From: Planktomarina sp.
GTDB taxonomy: Bacteria > Pseudomonadota > Alphaproteobacteria > Rhodobacterales > Rhodobacteraceae
DNA: 35,246 nucleotides
Reading direction: 5' to 3'
Assembly (NCBI GenBank): GCA_020629775.1
Contig: JAHDCP010000017.1
Location: 1-35,246 of the forward strand
This document shows, piece after piece, positions 9,012 through 17,880 of the stretch. The notes beneath the pieces are model-generated. The model was not told the origin of the DNA, searched no databases, and saw only the letters and a program-made list of their open reading frames with translations. A program made the position numbers and the translations under genes. Numbering within the stretch: the first letter of the stretch is position 1; each line of letters starts with the position of its first letter.

Positions 9012-10106
9012 ATGACTGGTATTCCCACCATCTGGGCCCATGTGGCGGACCAGTCCGATTTGGACGGGATGGTGGAGGTCGTGGACAGGCTGCACCTGGA
9101 AAGCGTGCCGTGCGATTTGGCCATCACAGGCCCCGAAGATCTGAGCCATCCAGACTTTGACGTGGAAAACCTGCGGGACTTTGACCCAACCGCCCGCAGC
9201 ATCAAAACGCTTGTGTGGATGGACAATGCCGTGAACACCCGTGTTCTGGGGCAAAGTCATCGGTCAGGTATGCCCGTCATCTTGGCCAATATTTCCACCA
9301 ATGTGTTGGAAGGCCAGCCTTCTGTTTGGCAAAAACCCTTGGCCCAATCCACGCTGAAAACAGCAAAATTTGCCCTGGTGCAAACCCGCAAGGACAAAGA
9401 CCACCTGTTGTCTTTGGGGGTGGATCCACGGGTCGTTCAGGTGACCGGGGTTTTGCAAGGATGCGGCTTGCCCCCATCCTATGACGCCAGTGAACGTCAG
9501 GAAATTGTGAAAGCCTTGACCGGGTGTCAGATTTTCTTTGCCCGTGGTGTGCCCATGGCGGAATTGGATTTGATCCTGGACGCCTATGACCAGGCCCGGC
9601 GCAATGTGCGCAAACTGGTGTTGTTCCTGGACCCCATGGACGAAAAAGATGCCCCCGCCATGGCGGATGCCGCACGCGCGCGCAAATTATCTGTGGCGGA
9701 ACGGGCCGTCGAAGCGTTGCCCGAAGCATCGACAAATGTGTTTGTCACCGATGGCGCTTTTGAACGCGGCCTTTGGTATTCGCTGGCGGTCACCACATAT
9801 TTGGGCGGCACGTTCCGGGGCGATACTTGCGCAAACCCATTGGTCAGCGCGGCCGTGGGATCTGCCCTTATTGCCGGGCCCAATGTCCCCAAACACCACG
9901 CGGCCATGGCCCGCATGCAAGCGGCCGATGCCGTGACCCTCGTGCCCACTGAGAACGAATTGGGCCAAGAAATTGCCCGGTGCGTACGTCCTGAAACCGC
10001 CGCCCAGTATGCCCAAGCGGGCTGGACCATGGTGGCCAATGCCGCAGAAGGGATCAACCGTACCGTTGATCTGATCAAAGACATTTTACAACCGGACGCG
10101 CCCTAA
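9012..10106 (+). CDS. waaA: WaaA/KdtA-like glycosyltransferase (Kdo transferase family), divergent
   Basis: 364 residues. It resembles GT30 Kdo transferases, which attach Kdo to lipid A. The N-terminal domain has PTIWAHVADQSD where WaaA has the xxWxHxASVGE region, then LVQTRKDKDHLLSLGV and VQVTGVLQ. The C-terminal domain has KLVLFLDPMD and TTYLGGTF, ending NPLVSAAVGSALIAGPNV. It is about 60 residues shorter than typical WaaA and lacks the N-terminal membrane anchor. The glutamates usual in the SVGE, ELWP and GGHNxLE motifs are replaced (ADQS, MDNA, CANPLV). Placement directly before lpxK (TAATG overlap) supports a lipid A/Kdo role. It may be a diverged paralogue with another donor or acceptor, or an inactive partner. 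Confidence 0.74.
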   Translation: MTGIPTIWAHVADQSDLDGMVEVVDRLHLESVPCDLAITGPEDLSHPDFDVENLRDFDPTARSIKTLVWMDNAVNTRVLGQSHRSGMPVILANISTNVLEGQPSVWQKPLAQSTLKTAKFALVQTRKDKDHLLSLGVDPRVVQVTGVLQGCGLPPSYDASERQEIVKALTGCQIFFARGVPMAELDLILDAYDQARRNVRKLVLFLDPMDEKDAPAMADAARARKLSVAERAVEALPEASTNVFVTDGAFERGLWYSLAVTTYLGGTFRGDTCANPLVSAAVGSALIAGPNVPKHHAAMARMQAADAVTLVPTENELGQEIARCVRPETAAQYAQAGWTMVANAAEGINRTVDLIKDILQPDAP

Positions 10107-11089
10107 TGCGGGCCCCGGCATTCTGGTATCAAAAGCGGGGACTGCGGGCCTGGGTATTGTCCCCATTGGGTGGCCTGTATGGTTGGGCAACAGCCAGGCG
10201 CGTGCGCAAAGCAAGCAAGGGATTCCAAGCCCGGGTGCCCGTGATCAGCGTTGGAAACATCAATGCGGGCGGAACGGGCAAAACCCCAACTTGCATTGCC
10301 CTGGCAGAACGGATCCTGGCACGGGGGGGGCGCCCTGTGTTTGTCACCCGCGGGTACGGTGGGTCCGCCGAAGGCCCACTGTTGGTGGACCCCAACACCC
10401 ATGATGCAAGCCTGGTGGGGGATGAACCCCTGCTGCTGGCGGCATTTGCCCCCACCATCGTGGCCAAAGATCGTGCCGCTGGGGTGGCCATGGCCCAAGA
10501 CATGGGATCGGTCATCATCTTGGATGACGCCCACCAAAACCCTTCCGTGCGCAAAGACATATCCATCGTGGTGGTGGATGCTTACAGGGGCTTTGGGAAC
10601 GGGTTGTGCCTGCCTGCCGGGCCATTGCGCGAACCTGTCCGCGCGGGTTTGGCCAGGGCTGACCTGGTGGTCAGCATCGGGCGACCATCGGCCCAAAACA
10701 GTTTTGCGGCCCATTGGCCCCAGGCCACCACCTTGCCCCACCTGCAAGCCGCGCTGTCCCCCTTGCCCACGGGCATGCCCTGGGCCGGTCTGCCGGTTGT
10801 GGCGTTTGCGGGCATCGGACACCCGGACAAATTCTTCCAAACCCTGCGGGATATGGGCGCTGATCTGCGCGGGGCCACGGCTTTGGGGGACCATCAGCCG
10901 TTCACCCCCGCCCTGTTGCAACGCCTTAAGGCGGAAGCAGCCTCCAAACACGCCCAGCTGGTCACAACGGAAAAAGACGCCGTGCGATTGCCGGCGTCTT
11001 TCAGATCGTCCGTTTTGCCCCTTCCCGTGCGCCTGACGTCAGATGACTGGGGCGTGCTGGATGGGGCCTTGGACTTATTGGGCGTCTAG
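10106..11089 (+). CDS. lpxK: Tetraacyldisaccharide 4'-kinase
   Basis: 327 residues. LpxK phosphorylates the 4' position of the lipid A disaccharide at the inner membrane using ATP. The P-loop is unmistakable (VGNINAGGTGKTP, residues 49-61), followed by VTRGYGG (80-86) and a DD motif, LDDAHQN (139-145), which corresponds to the DDGxQH catalytic region of the family. The N-terminus (FWYQKRGLRAWVLSPLGGLYG) is the amphipathic membrane-contact segment. VTTEKDAVRLP near residue 290 is also typical. The ATG overlaps the waaA-like stop by one base. The 3' end overlaps the convergent dsbA-like gene by 15 bases. Confidence 0.95.
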   Translation: MRAPAFWYQKRGLRAWVLSPLGGLYGWATARRVRKASKGFQARVPVISVGNINAGGTGKTPTCIALAERILARGGRPVFVTRGYGGSAEGPLLVDPNTHDASLVGDEPLLLAAFAPTIVAKDRAAGVAMAQDMGSVIILDDAHQNPSVRKDISIVVVDAYRGFGNGLCLPAGPLREPVRAGLARADLVVSIGRPSAQNSFAAHWPQATTLPHLQAALSPLPTGMPWAGLPVVAFAGIGHPDKFFQTLRDMGADLRGATALGDHQPFTPALLQRLKAEAASKHAQLVTTEKDAVRLPASFRSSVLPLPVRLTSDDWGVLDGALDLLGV

Positions 11090-11761
11090 GATGGTTTTGA
11101 ACGCATCGTAAGACATGTTGGAATGCAGATTCCCGTTGATCATGAACGATGGCGTTGACCGAATATTGTCCCGGGCGGCGTTTTCTTCAAACCAAGTCAC
11201 CAGGGTTTGCGCTTTCACACCATCGGAAAAACAAGCGTCCAGATCTTCGTTCGTCAAACCCGCAGTCAGGCCGATTTTGCGCAAGTTGGCTGCAATATCT
11301 GCTGGGCTGCCTTGGGTCCATTCGGATTGGCCTTGATACAGCAAATCGCTGATTCCAAAGAACTGTGAACCATCGCCGCAACGCGCCACGATGGATCCCC
11401 ACAAACCGAAACGGTCAAAATACACCTCGCGGTAGACAAACTTTACTTTGCCGGTGTCGATGTAATCGCGCTTGATATCTTTGAACGCGCCTTCATGGAA
11501 CGAACGGCAATGTGGGCATGTATAGCTTGCGTATTCCACCACGGTGATGGGGGCGTTTTCATCCCCCAAAAACATTTCTTGGACAGTGGATGTGTCCACC
11601 TCAACATCGGCGCTTTGGGCGTTGGCCGCCCCCAAAGTGGGCCCAATATCCGTTTGTCCGGCCACCGGCGTGCCGCGCAACCCGTCAAAGGCACCCGATA
11701 CAAATCCGCCAACCCCCAGGGCTGCTGCAAATACGACGCCCAAAAAGACCTTGTTGTTCAT
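11075..11761 (-). CDS. DsbA family thiol:disulfide oxidoreductase
   Basis: 228 residues. The N-terminal hydrophobic stretch (residues 4-24) is a signal peptide or anchor, followed by a low-complexity linker to about residue 65. The thioredoxin fold then carries EYASYTCPHCRSFHE with the redox pair Cys82-Pro-His-Cys85, and the cis-Pro loop is STPSFMING near residue 207. The helical insertion contains one further Cys-containing segment (DACFSDGV) and RCGDGSQF. Such proteins introduce disulfides into periplasmic proteins. The insertion and motif match the DsbA_4 (thioredoxin_4) type common in Rhodobacterales rather than classic E. coli DsbA. The start overlaps the stop of the DciA-like gene by 4 bases. 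Confidence 0.88.
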   Translation of the reverse strand: MNNKVFLGVVFAAALGVGGFVSGAFDGLRGTPVAGQTDIGPTLGAANAQSADVEVDTSTVQEMFLGDENAPITVVEYASYTCPHCRSFHEGAFKDIKRDYIDTGKVKFVYREVYFDRFGLWGSIVARCGDGSQFFGISDLLYQGQSEWTQGSPADIAANLRKIGLTAGLTNEDLDACFSDGVKAQTLVTWFEENAARDNIRSTPSFMINGNLHSNMSYDAFKTILDAQ

Positions 11762-12267
11762 TGTTTCACTTTCTTTCCATGAAGGATGTTGTCACCAAAT
11801 TCCGCCAGCGCTGCACGCAATCCGGAATCGTTTATGTCTGCCACCGTGGCGTTTGCCTTGGCGGTGTGTTCTGGGTTTCGGGGCGCTGGCGCGGATGATG
11901 TTTGCCCAAAGATCGCTTGGCCTTCTTTGAACCCCGTTGGGGCAGTTTGGGTCAACTTGACCCGCGCGATGGCGTTGTATCCGTAACAGGCGTTCACCTT
12001 GTCACGCAGCCCAGGCAATTGCATTTCCACCATCTGGGCATGGGCCCCGCGTGTCAGCAAAATCAGCGTCGCACCAAACCCACCCTTGGCATAGCTGACC
12101 TTCACCGGTGTGGTAATCGCCGCCAAATCCGGACCCACGATGTCGGGCCAATGGGTCAACAACCGGGTCACCGCAAAGCCACGATCTTCCCCCACCGTGC
12201 GCAAACGGTTTTCCAACAGCGCGGACGCACTGCGAAAGCCTTTGTTGCGTTTGGAATCGTATGCCAT
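11758..12267 (-). CDS. DciA/DUF721 family protein
   Basis: 169 residues, soluble. The N-terminal half carries the DUF721 pattern: basic start, then RGFAVTRLLTHWPDIVGPDLAAITTPVKV, a helix ending in the conserved W-xx-IVG-xx-LA-xx-xxP, followed by the KH-like GATLILLTRGAHAQMVE and LRDKVNACYGYNAI. DciA in many bacteria helps load the replicative helicase DnaB; alphaproteobacterial DUF721 proteins are more divergent, so the same role is inferred only. The C-terminal tail (after about residue 115) is low-complexity. It is co-transcribed with the DsbA-like gene and diverges from mutY with a 74-base gap. Confidence 0.78.
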   Translation of the reverse strand: MAYDSKRNKGFRSASALLENRLRTVGEDRGFAVTRLLTHWPDIVGPDLAAITTPVKVSYAKGGFGATLILLTRGAHAQMVEMQLPGLRDKVNACYGYNAIARVKLTQTAPTGFKEGQAIFGQTSSAPAPRNPEHTAKANATVADINDSGLRAALAEFGDNILHGKKVKQ

Positions 12268-12341
12268 CAGGTGTCCATTGGTATGTCCGCACTATCTTAT
12301 CTTTTGACGGCCCTGATGCCACATGAAAAAGACGTGATCGC

Positions 12342-13391
12342 ATGAAAGACCCAAAACTGAACCAAGACTTGCTGGCTTGGTACGACCGCAATGCCCGCGC
12401 CATGCCCTGGCGCACCCCGCCCGCGGATCGGGCAGCGGGGGTGCGGCCCGATCCTTACCGGGTTTGGATGTCTGAAGTGATGCTTCAACAAACCACCGTT
12501 GCCGCTGTCAAATCATACTTCGAAAAATTCACCCAAACTTGGCCCACCGTGGTGGACTTGGCCAACGCTGAAGACGCCGATGTGATGGCCGCTTGGGCGG
12601 GTTTGGGTTATTACGCACGGGCCCGAAATCTGTTGAAATGCGCCCGTGTCGTGGCGTTTGAAATGGGCGGCACGTTCCCCCCCACCCACGACGCGTTGCT
12701 GAAATTGCCGGGGGTAGGGCCATATACCGCCGCGGCCATTGCGGCCATCGCGTATGATGAAGCGGCTGTGGTGGTGGACGGCAACGTGGAACGGGTGATG
12801 GCCCGGCTGCATGATGTGCACACCCCCCTGCCCACGGCAAAAGCGGAACTGACAACACTGGCTGCGGCCCTGACCCCCGCCAAACGCCCGGGCGATTATG
12901 CCCAAGCGGTGATGGACCTGGGCGCCACCATTTGCACCCCCCGCAACCCGGCTTGCGGGATTTGCCCTTGGAACCACGCCTGCGACGCGCGCGCCAGCGG
13001 CACCCAAACAGAATTGCCAAAGAAGCTGCCAAAAACCCCCAAACCCACACGCCGCGGCATTGCATATGTCGCGATACGTGGGGATGGGGCGGTCTTGTTG
13101 GAACAACGCCCCGACAAAGGGTTGCTGGGCGGCATGATGGGATGGCCCGGCACCGATTGGGCGGTCGATTTGCCTGCGCCCGCGCCCCCTGTGAACGCGG
13201 ACTGGCAGATGCAAAACGAACAGGTGCGCCATACGTTCACCCATTTCCATTTGGTACTGGACATCGCCGTGGCGCGCGATGTGCACACGCCCCCCACCAG
13301 AGGCGCATTCATCGAAAAAACGGCCTTCAAACCCAGCGGCTTACCCACCGTGATGCGCAAGGTTTGGGATATGATCAGCAAATCAGGCTAG
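12342..13391 (+). CDS. mutY: A/G-specific adenine glycosylase MutY
   Basis: 349 residues, typical length. MutY removes adenine mispaired with 8-oxoguanine. Motifs seen in order: PWR near residue 22; SEVMLQQT with catalytic Glu45; the helix-hairpin-helix LPGVGPYTA (122-130); VVDGNVERV with catalytic Asp146; and the iron-sulfur loop C198-X6-C205-X2-C208-X5-C214, which fits the [4Fe-4S] spacing. The C-terminal half is the NUDIX-like 8-oxoG recognition domain (VLLEQRPDKGLLGGMMGWPG, then VRHTFTHFHL). It diverges from the DciA-like gene, with alkB 85 bases downstream on the same strand. Confidence 0.96.
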   Translation: MKDPKLNQDLLAWYDRNARAMPWRTPPADRAAGVRPDPYRVWMSEVMLQQTTVAAVKSYFEKFTQTWPTVVDLANAEDADVMAAWAGLGYYARARNLLKCARVVAFEMGGTFPPTHDALLKLPGVGPYTAAAIAAIAYDEAAVVVDGNVERVMARLHDVHTPLPTAKAELTTLAAALTPAKRPGDYAQAVMDLGATICTPRNPACGICPWNHACDARASGTQTELPKKLPKTPKPTRRGIAYVAIRGDGAVLLEQRPDKGLLGGMMGWPGTDWAVDLPAPAPPVNADWQMQNEQVRHTFTHFHLVLDIAVARDVHTPPTRGAFIEKTAFKPSGLPTVMRKVWDMISKSG

Positions 13392-13476
13392 AATCGGGAC
13401 GATACGCCCCAAGCCACACCCTTGGTCTGGCGGGCAAGGGGGGCTATGTTCTGGGTAACCAAAGAAAAGGTGCCCC

Positions 13477-14622
13477 ATGGCAACCACAGAAAATCCCAGC
13501 ATGTCGATCGCGAATTGGCGCAATGCCCTGCCGTTTTGGCTGTCACTGGCGCTGATCCCCTTGGTGTGGGTCGGGGCGATTTATGGCGGATGGCTGGTTT
13601 TGTTGTTGCCCCTGTCCACGTGGTACCTGTTTTCCATCATCGATACCTTTGCCGGACTGAATGAACTGAACGAAGACCCCGGCACAGATGACAGCCAACT
13701 GTTTTGGTACAAGGCCATCACCCTGGTGTGGCCACCTTTGCAATTCTTCACGCTGTTCGGAGTTATCGCCTATGCCACGCGGGCTGATCATCTGGGCGGG
13801 TGGGAATTGTTTGGCCTGTTCATCGGGGTCGGTGTCATCACCGGCACCATCGGCATCAATTACAGCCATGAACTGATGCACCAGCGCCCCCGGATCGAAC
13901 GCTGGTTTGCGGACGGGTTGTTGGCCATGGTGCTGTATTCGCACTTCCGATCAGAACATTTGCTGGTGCACCACCGATACGTGGCCACCCCCAAGGACCC
14001 GGTAACGGCCCGGTTCAACGAAGGGTTCTGGCGTTTCTTTCCACGGGTTTTGCGGCAATGTTACCTGTCTGCCCTGGGTGCAGAAAAAGCGATGCTGGCC
14101 CGCAAGGGCCTGGGCTTCTGGCACCGATCCAATCCGTTCCTGATGTATTGGGGTTTACAGGCGGCGTGCCTGATTTTGGCCTTTGCCCTGGGGGGCATTT
14201 TGGGGGTTGTCCTGTTCATCTGGCAGGCGTTTGTCGCCATCAACCAGCTGGAATTGGTGAACTATGTCGAACACTATGGCCTGACGCGCAAACACCTGGG
14301 GGACGGCAAATACGAACACGTCAAACCCCACCATTCCTGGAACGCGGCGCACAAGGCATCCAACTGGCTGCTGATCAATTTGCAACGCCATTCAGACCAC
14401 CATTACAAACCCAACAGGCGCTTCCCGCTGCTGCAAACATACGACGATTCAGAAGCGCCGCAGCTGCCCTTCGGGTACCCGGTCATGACCTTACTGGCCC
14501 TGTCCCCCACCCTGTGGAAACGATACATGAACCCCCGCGTCCGCCGCTGGCGGGAAATGTATTACCCGGAAATCAGTGATTGGCTGCCGTATAACAAAGG
14601 CACCAATCCGCTGCCCCGTTAA
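13477..14622 (+). CDS. alkB: Alkane 1-monooxygenase (AlkB-type membrane non-heme diiron)
   Basis: 381 residues. An integral membrane hydroxylase that oxidises the terminal carbon of n-alkanes using O2 and electrons from rubredoxin. The histidine boxes are complete: HELMH (131-135), EHLLVHH (160-166), NYVEHYGL (262-269, the HYG box), HH at 285-286 and LQRHSDHH (302-309). About six hydrophobic helices lie around residues 19-54, 82-100, 110-130, 145-155, 222-248 and 248-262. There is no fused rubredoxin domain and no rubredoxin or reductase gene nearby, so electron partners must be encoded elsewhere. A later ATG at 13501 is a possible start. Its stop overlaps the convergent cupin gene by 4 bases. 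Confidence 0.95.
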   Translation: MATTENPSMSIANWRNALPFWLSLALIPLVWVGAIYGGWLVLLLPLSTWYLFSIIDTFAGLNELNEDPGTDDSQLFWYKAITLVWPPLQFFTLFGVIAYATRADHLGGWELFGLFIGVGVITGTIGINYSHELMHQRPRIERWFADGLLAMVLYSHFRSEHLLVHHRYVATPKDPVTARFNEGFWRFFPRVLRQCYLSALGAEKAMLARKGLGFWHRSNPFLMYWGLQAACLILAFALGGILGVVLFIWQAFVAINQLELVNYVEHYGLTRKHLGDGKYEHVKPHHSWNAAHKASNWLLINLQRHSDHHYKPNRRFPLLQTYDDSEAPQLPFGYPVMTLLALSPTLWKRYMNPRVRRWREMYYPEISDWLPYNKGTNPLPR

Positions 14623-15290
14623 GCCGCCAAGTCATCCGGCAACAAATGCCCGGTCTTCACATAAATCAGGCACCCGTCAGTGGAATACGGTTTATGCTGG
14701 GATAAATGCGGGCTGCGGATCCAGGTGCCCGCAGGGTATTCGCCGTGTTCATCGGCAAAGGTGCCTTCCAGAACAAATACCTCTTCACCGCCCCAATGAC
14801 TGTGGGGGGTGAATTGGGTGCCAGGGGCCCAGCGCACCAAGGCAACGTTTTCTTCGGGCCCGCTGTGTAAGGACAAGACAGACAGCCCCGGCACCAAGCC
14901 AGGCCGGAAATCCGCATTCGCAGTGTCGATTGAAAATTGCGCTGTGTCCGCCGCATCAAACTGATGCAACTTCACCAAAATGCGGCAGCCCTGGTCCGTG
15001 TGGGGTTTGTGGGATGTGCCGATGGGATTGCGCACGTAACTGCCTGCTGGGAAATCGCCGGTTTCATCGGAAAACACACCCTCCAGCACCAAGAATTCCT
15101 CGCCGCCCCCGTGGGTGTGGGCATCAAATTTTGACCCTGGTGCAAATTCCACAATGGTGGTGGCGCGCGCCACTTCATCCCCGATGCGGTCCAACATCAT
15201 GCGGCGCACACCGTTCGCGGGGCTGTCGACCCATGTGTAATCATCAGGGCGCACAATGGCGCGTTTGGAAAAATCTGCGTTCAGTTCCAT
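14619..15290 (-). CDS. Two-cupin protein, ChrR-like cupin domains
   Basis: 223 residues made of two tandem cupin modules. Module 1 (about 25-110) has the metal-binding pattern FDAHTHGGGEEFLVLEG and ends PIGTSHKPHT. Module 2 (about 125-215) has FTPHSHWGGEEVFVLEG and SPHLSQHKPY. Each module shows the His-x-His-x(4)-Glu plus distal His ligand set of cupin motif 1 and 2. The modules resemble the C-terminal cupin of the anti-sigma factor ChrR, but the zinc-binding anti-sigma domain of ChrR is missing, so it is probably a metal-dependent enzyme or sensor rather than an anti-sigma factor. It lies 14 bases after the TetR gene, likely in one transcript. Confidence 0.82.
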   Translation of the reverse strand: MELNADFSKRAIVRPDDYTWVDSPANGVRRMMLDRIGDEVARATTIVEFAPGSKFDAHTHGGGEEFLVLEGVFSDETGDFPAGSYVRNPIGTSHKPHTDQGCRILVKLHQFDAADTAQFSIDTANADFRPGLVPGLSVLSLHSGPEENVALVRWAPGTQFTPHSHWGGEEVFVLEGTFADEHGEYPAGTWIRSPHLSQHKPYSTDGCLIYVKTGHLLPDDLAA

Positions 15291-15304
15291 GGGATCCCCC
15301 GGGG

Positions 15305-15832
15305 TTATGATGAAAGTGCCCGCTGCACAGCAGCATTGGCAATGGTGTTAAACGTGGCCGTGCCTGCAAATGACCGCGCGACAAGCTGCGCCCCTTGCAA
15401 ACTGGCCAACAAATCAAGCGCCAGTTGCGGGTCATCTTGACCCAATGCGGCGTTGATCCAGTTCACCAAATCCTTGTGAAAATCATGAACTGTTTGGGTG
15501 ATATCATCCGCCAAGCTGCCGGGTGCGATGGACAAGGCCACGCACAAACACAGCTTGGATCCGTCTGCCATGGCGTCACGATACAACTCCGCCAGGGCGG
15601 CCAACTTGGCGTCAGGCGCGGCATTCTCCTGCGCGGCCAAACTGGCCCAAAACCGTTTGATATATCCGCTTAACACGGACCGCGTCAGGTCAGCCTTGGT
15701 GGGAAAGTGATAATGCACAGACGCTTTGCGAATGTCAGCTGCGGCGGCCAAATCCGCAAAGCTGAACCCGTCCGGGCCAGCCGTACGAAGCAAGTGTTCT
15801 GCAGTGTTGCTAAGGGTGGTGCGGGTATCCAT
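15305..15832 (-). CDS. TetR/AcrR family transcriptional regulator
   Basis: 175 residues. The N-terminal DNA-binding domain (about 1-50) has the TetR helix-turn-helix: FSFADLAAAADIRKASVHYHFPTKADL, with the HYHF-x-K-x-L end that defines the family. The C-terminal helical ligand and dimer domain has no assigned ligand. It is the first gene of a unit with the bicupin gene, and both converge on alkB. An imperfect palindrome directly before its start (15835-15852) is a candidate autoregulatory operator. Control of the cupin gene is likely; control of alkB is only a guess from position. Confidence 0.93.
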   Translation of the reverse strand: MDTRTTLSNTAEHLLRTAGPDGFSFADLAAAADIRKASVHYHFPTKADLTRSVLSGYIKRFWASLAAQENAAPDAKLAALAELYRDAMADGSKLCLCVALSIAPGSLADDITQTVHDFHKDLVNWINAALGQDDPQLALDLLASLQGAQLVARSFAGTATFNTIANAAVQRALSS

Positions 15833-15834
15833 AA

Positions 15835-15852
15835 CTACCTATTAGTAGATAG
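15835..15852. promoter_or_regulatory. Candidate TetR-type operator
   Basis: The 18 bases immediately upstream of the tetR start read CTACCTATTAGTAGATAG. The site is an imperfect palindrome, with 14 of 18 positions matching its own reverse complement. TetR/AcrR regulators usually bind such short palindromes overlapping their own promoter. It ends 2 bases before the start codon on the coding side, so binding would block transcription or initiation of the tetR-cupin unit. The assignment is inferred from position and symmetry. Confidence 0.42.
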
Positions 15853-15868
15853 ATTATTCATACGCAAC

Positions 15869-15895
15869 AAAAAAACCCCGGCACAAAGGCCGGGG
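15869..15895 (-). terminator. Rho-independent terminator after ccrM
   Basis: On the minus strand, a perfect 7-bp GC stem (CCCCGGC at 15876-15882 with GCCGGGG at 15889-15895) with a 6-base loop is followed by seven T residues (A-run 15869-15875 on the plus strand). It lies 58 bases beyond the ccrM stop and before the tetR promoter, so it separates the two minus-strand units. Confidence 0.88.
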
Positions 15896-15952
15896 CAAAG
15901 TTATGTGAACTGCATCAGGCATGCAGAACACGGGCGGTAACTGTAATTTCGT

Positions 15953-17098
<1,146 letters not shown>

Positions 17099-17109
17099 TT
17101 ATGAGACAG

Positions 17110-17138
17110 AAGATGAGTCATTGGTGATTCTGGGTCAA
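17110..17138 (-). promoter_or_regulatory. Candidate ccrM promoter with two GANTC sites
   Basis: On the minus strand, TTGACC (17138-17133) and CATCTT (17115-17110) are separated by 17 bases, giving a fair -35 but a weak -10. GATTC at 17126-17130 falls in the spacer and GAGTC at 17115-17119 touches the -10. Both are GANTC sites, the target of the enzyme encoded just downstream, so methylation state could tune transcription, as reported for Caulobacter ccrM. The transcription start is not known. Confidence 0.45.
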
Positions 17139-17159
17139 ATTTTTTAATCAAAAAAATTC

Positions 17160-17777
17160 TTAGGATTTTTCTTGATACAAGATGTTGTGCACGGGCTTGA
17201 AGCTGCGTCTATGGTGTGGGGTTACGCCCAAATCTGCCAGCGCTTTGCGGTGCTGTTGGGTCGGATATCCCATATTTGTTTCCCATCCGTAGCCGGGAAA
17301 CTGTTGCGCCAAATCATACATGACTAAATCCCGCCTGATTTTAGCCACGATTGATGCCGCTGAAATCGACAAAGATCGTGCATCGCCTTTGACAATCGGG
17401 GTGGCTGGCACGTTCAAATCGCGCGGCACGCGGTTTCCATCCACCAAAACATGATCCACCGGGGCCGAAAGGTTGTGAACAGCCCGCGCCATGGCCAGGT
17501 GGGACGCTTGAAGAATGTTGATTTCATCGATTTCTTCGACGGTGGCAAACCCAAAGGCCACGTCTGCCCGCAGCGAAACTTGTTCCGCCACGCTTTCGCG
17601 TTGGCGTAGGGTCAGCTTTTTGCTGTCATTCAAACCATCCGGAATATCCGCAGGGTTCAACACCACGGCTGCGGCATATACGGGACCGGCCAAGGGGCCC
17701 CGCCCCACTTCATCCACGCCGCAAATGCGGGTGACACCCCGGTCCATCAAAGCTTGTTCAAAGGAAAAATCTGGCAT
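17160..17777 (-). CDS. rnhB: Ribonuclease HII
   Basis: 205 residues, normal length. RNase HII cuts RNA in RNA-DNA hybrids and single ribonucleotides in DNA. The signature CGVDEVGRGPLAGP contains the metal-binding Asp22 and Glu23, VLVDGNRVP gives Asp113, and DARSLSISAASIVAKIRRD (131-149) gives the late Ser-rich helix and further acidic residue; the usual form there is KVxRD. The C-terminus HHRRSFKPV is also typical. It is followed on the same strand by ccrM, an arrangement common in alphaproteobacteria. Confidence 0.95.
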   Translation of the reverse strand: MPDFSFEQALMDRGVTRICGVDEVGRGPLAGPVYAAAVVLNPADIPDGLNDSKKLTLRQRESVAEQVSLRADVAFGFATVEEIDEINILQASHLAMARAVHNLSAPVDHVLVDGNRVPRDLNVPATPIVKGDARSLSISAASIVAKIRRDLVMYDLAQQFPGYGWETNMGYPTQQHRKALADLGVTPHHRRSFKPVHNILYQEKS

Positions 17778-17814
17778 GGGTGCGGCCTACGCCCCAAGCG
17801 GCAGGCGCGCAAGT

Positions 17815-17857
17815 AAAAGGGGGGAACGGTACCCATGTCCTAAAACCCGTTCCCCCC
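17815..17857 (-). terminator. Rho-independent-like terminator
   Basis: A perfect 11-bp stem (17819-17829 with 17847-17857; six G:C pairs then AACGG/CCGTT) with a 17-base loop. On the minus strand it is followed by TTTTACTT (A-run 17815-17818 on plus). It lies about 24 bases after the stop of the small secreted-protein gene at 17881 and separates it from rnhB. The long loop and short T-run make it a moderate rather than ideal terminator. Confidence 0.72.
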
Positions 17858-17880
17858 ATACCCGACTTAAGGCTGATGCC

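Noticed and set aside
14619-15290. Bicupin protein as a ChrR anti-sigma factor
   Set aside because: The zinc-binding N-terminal anti-sigma domain is missing and no ECF sigma gene is adjacent.
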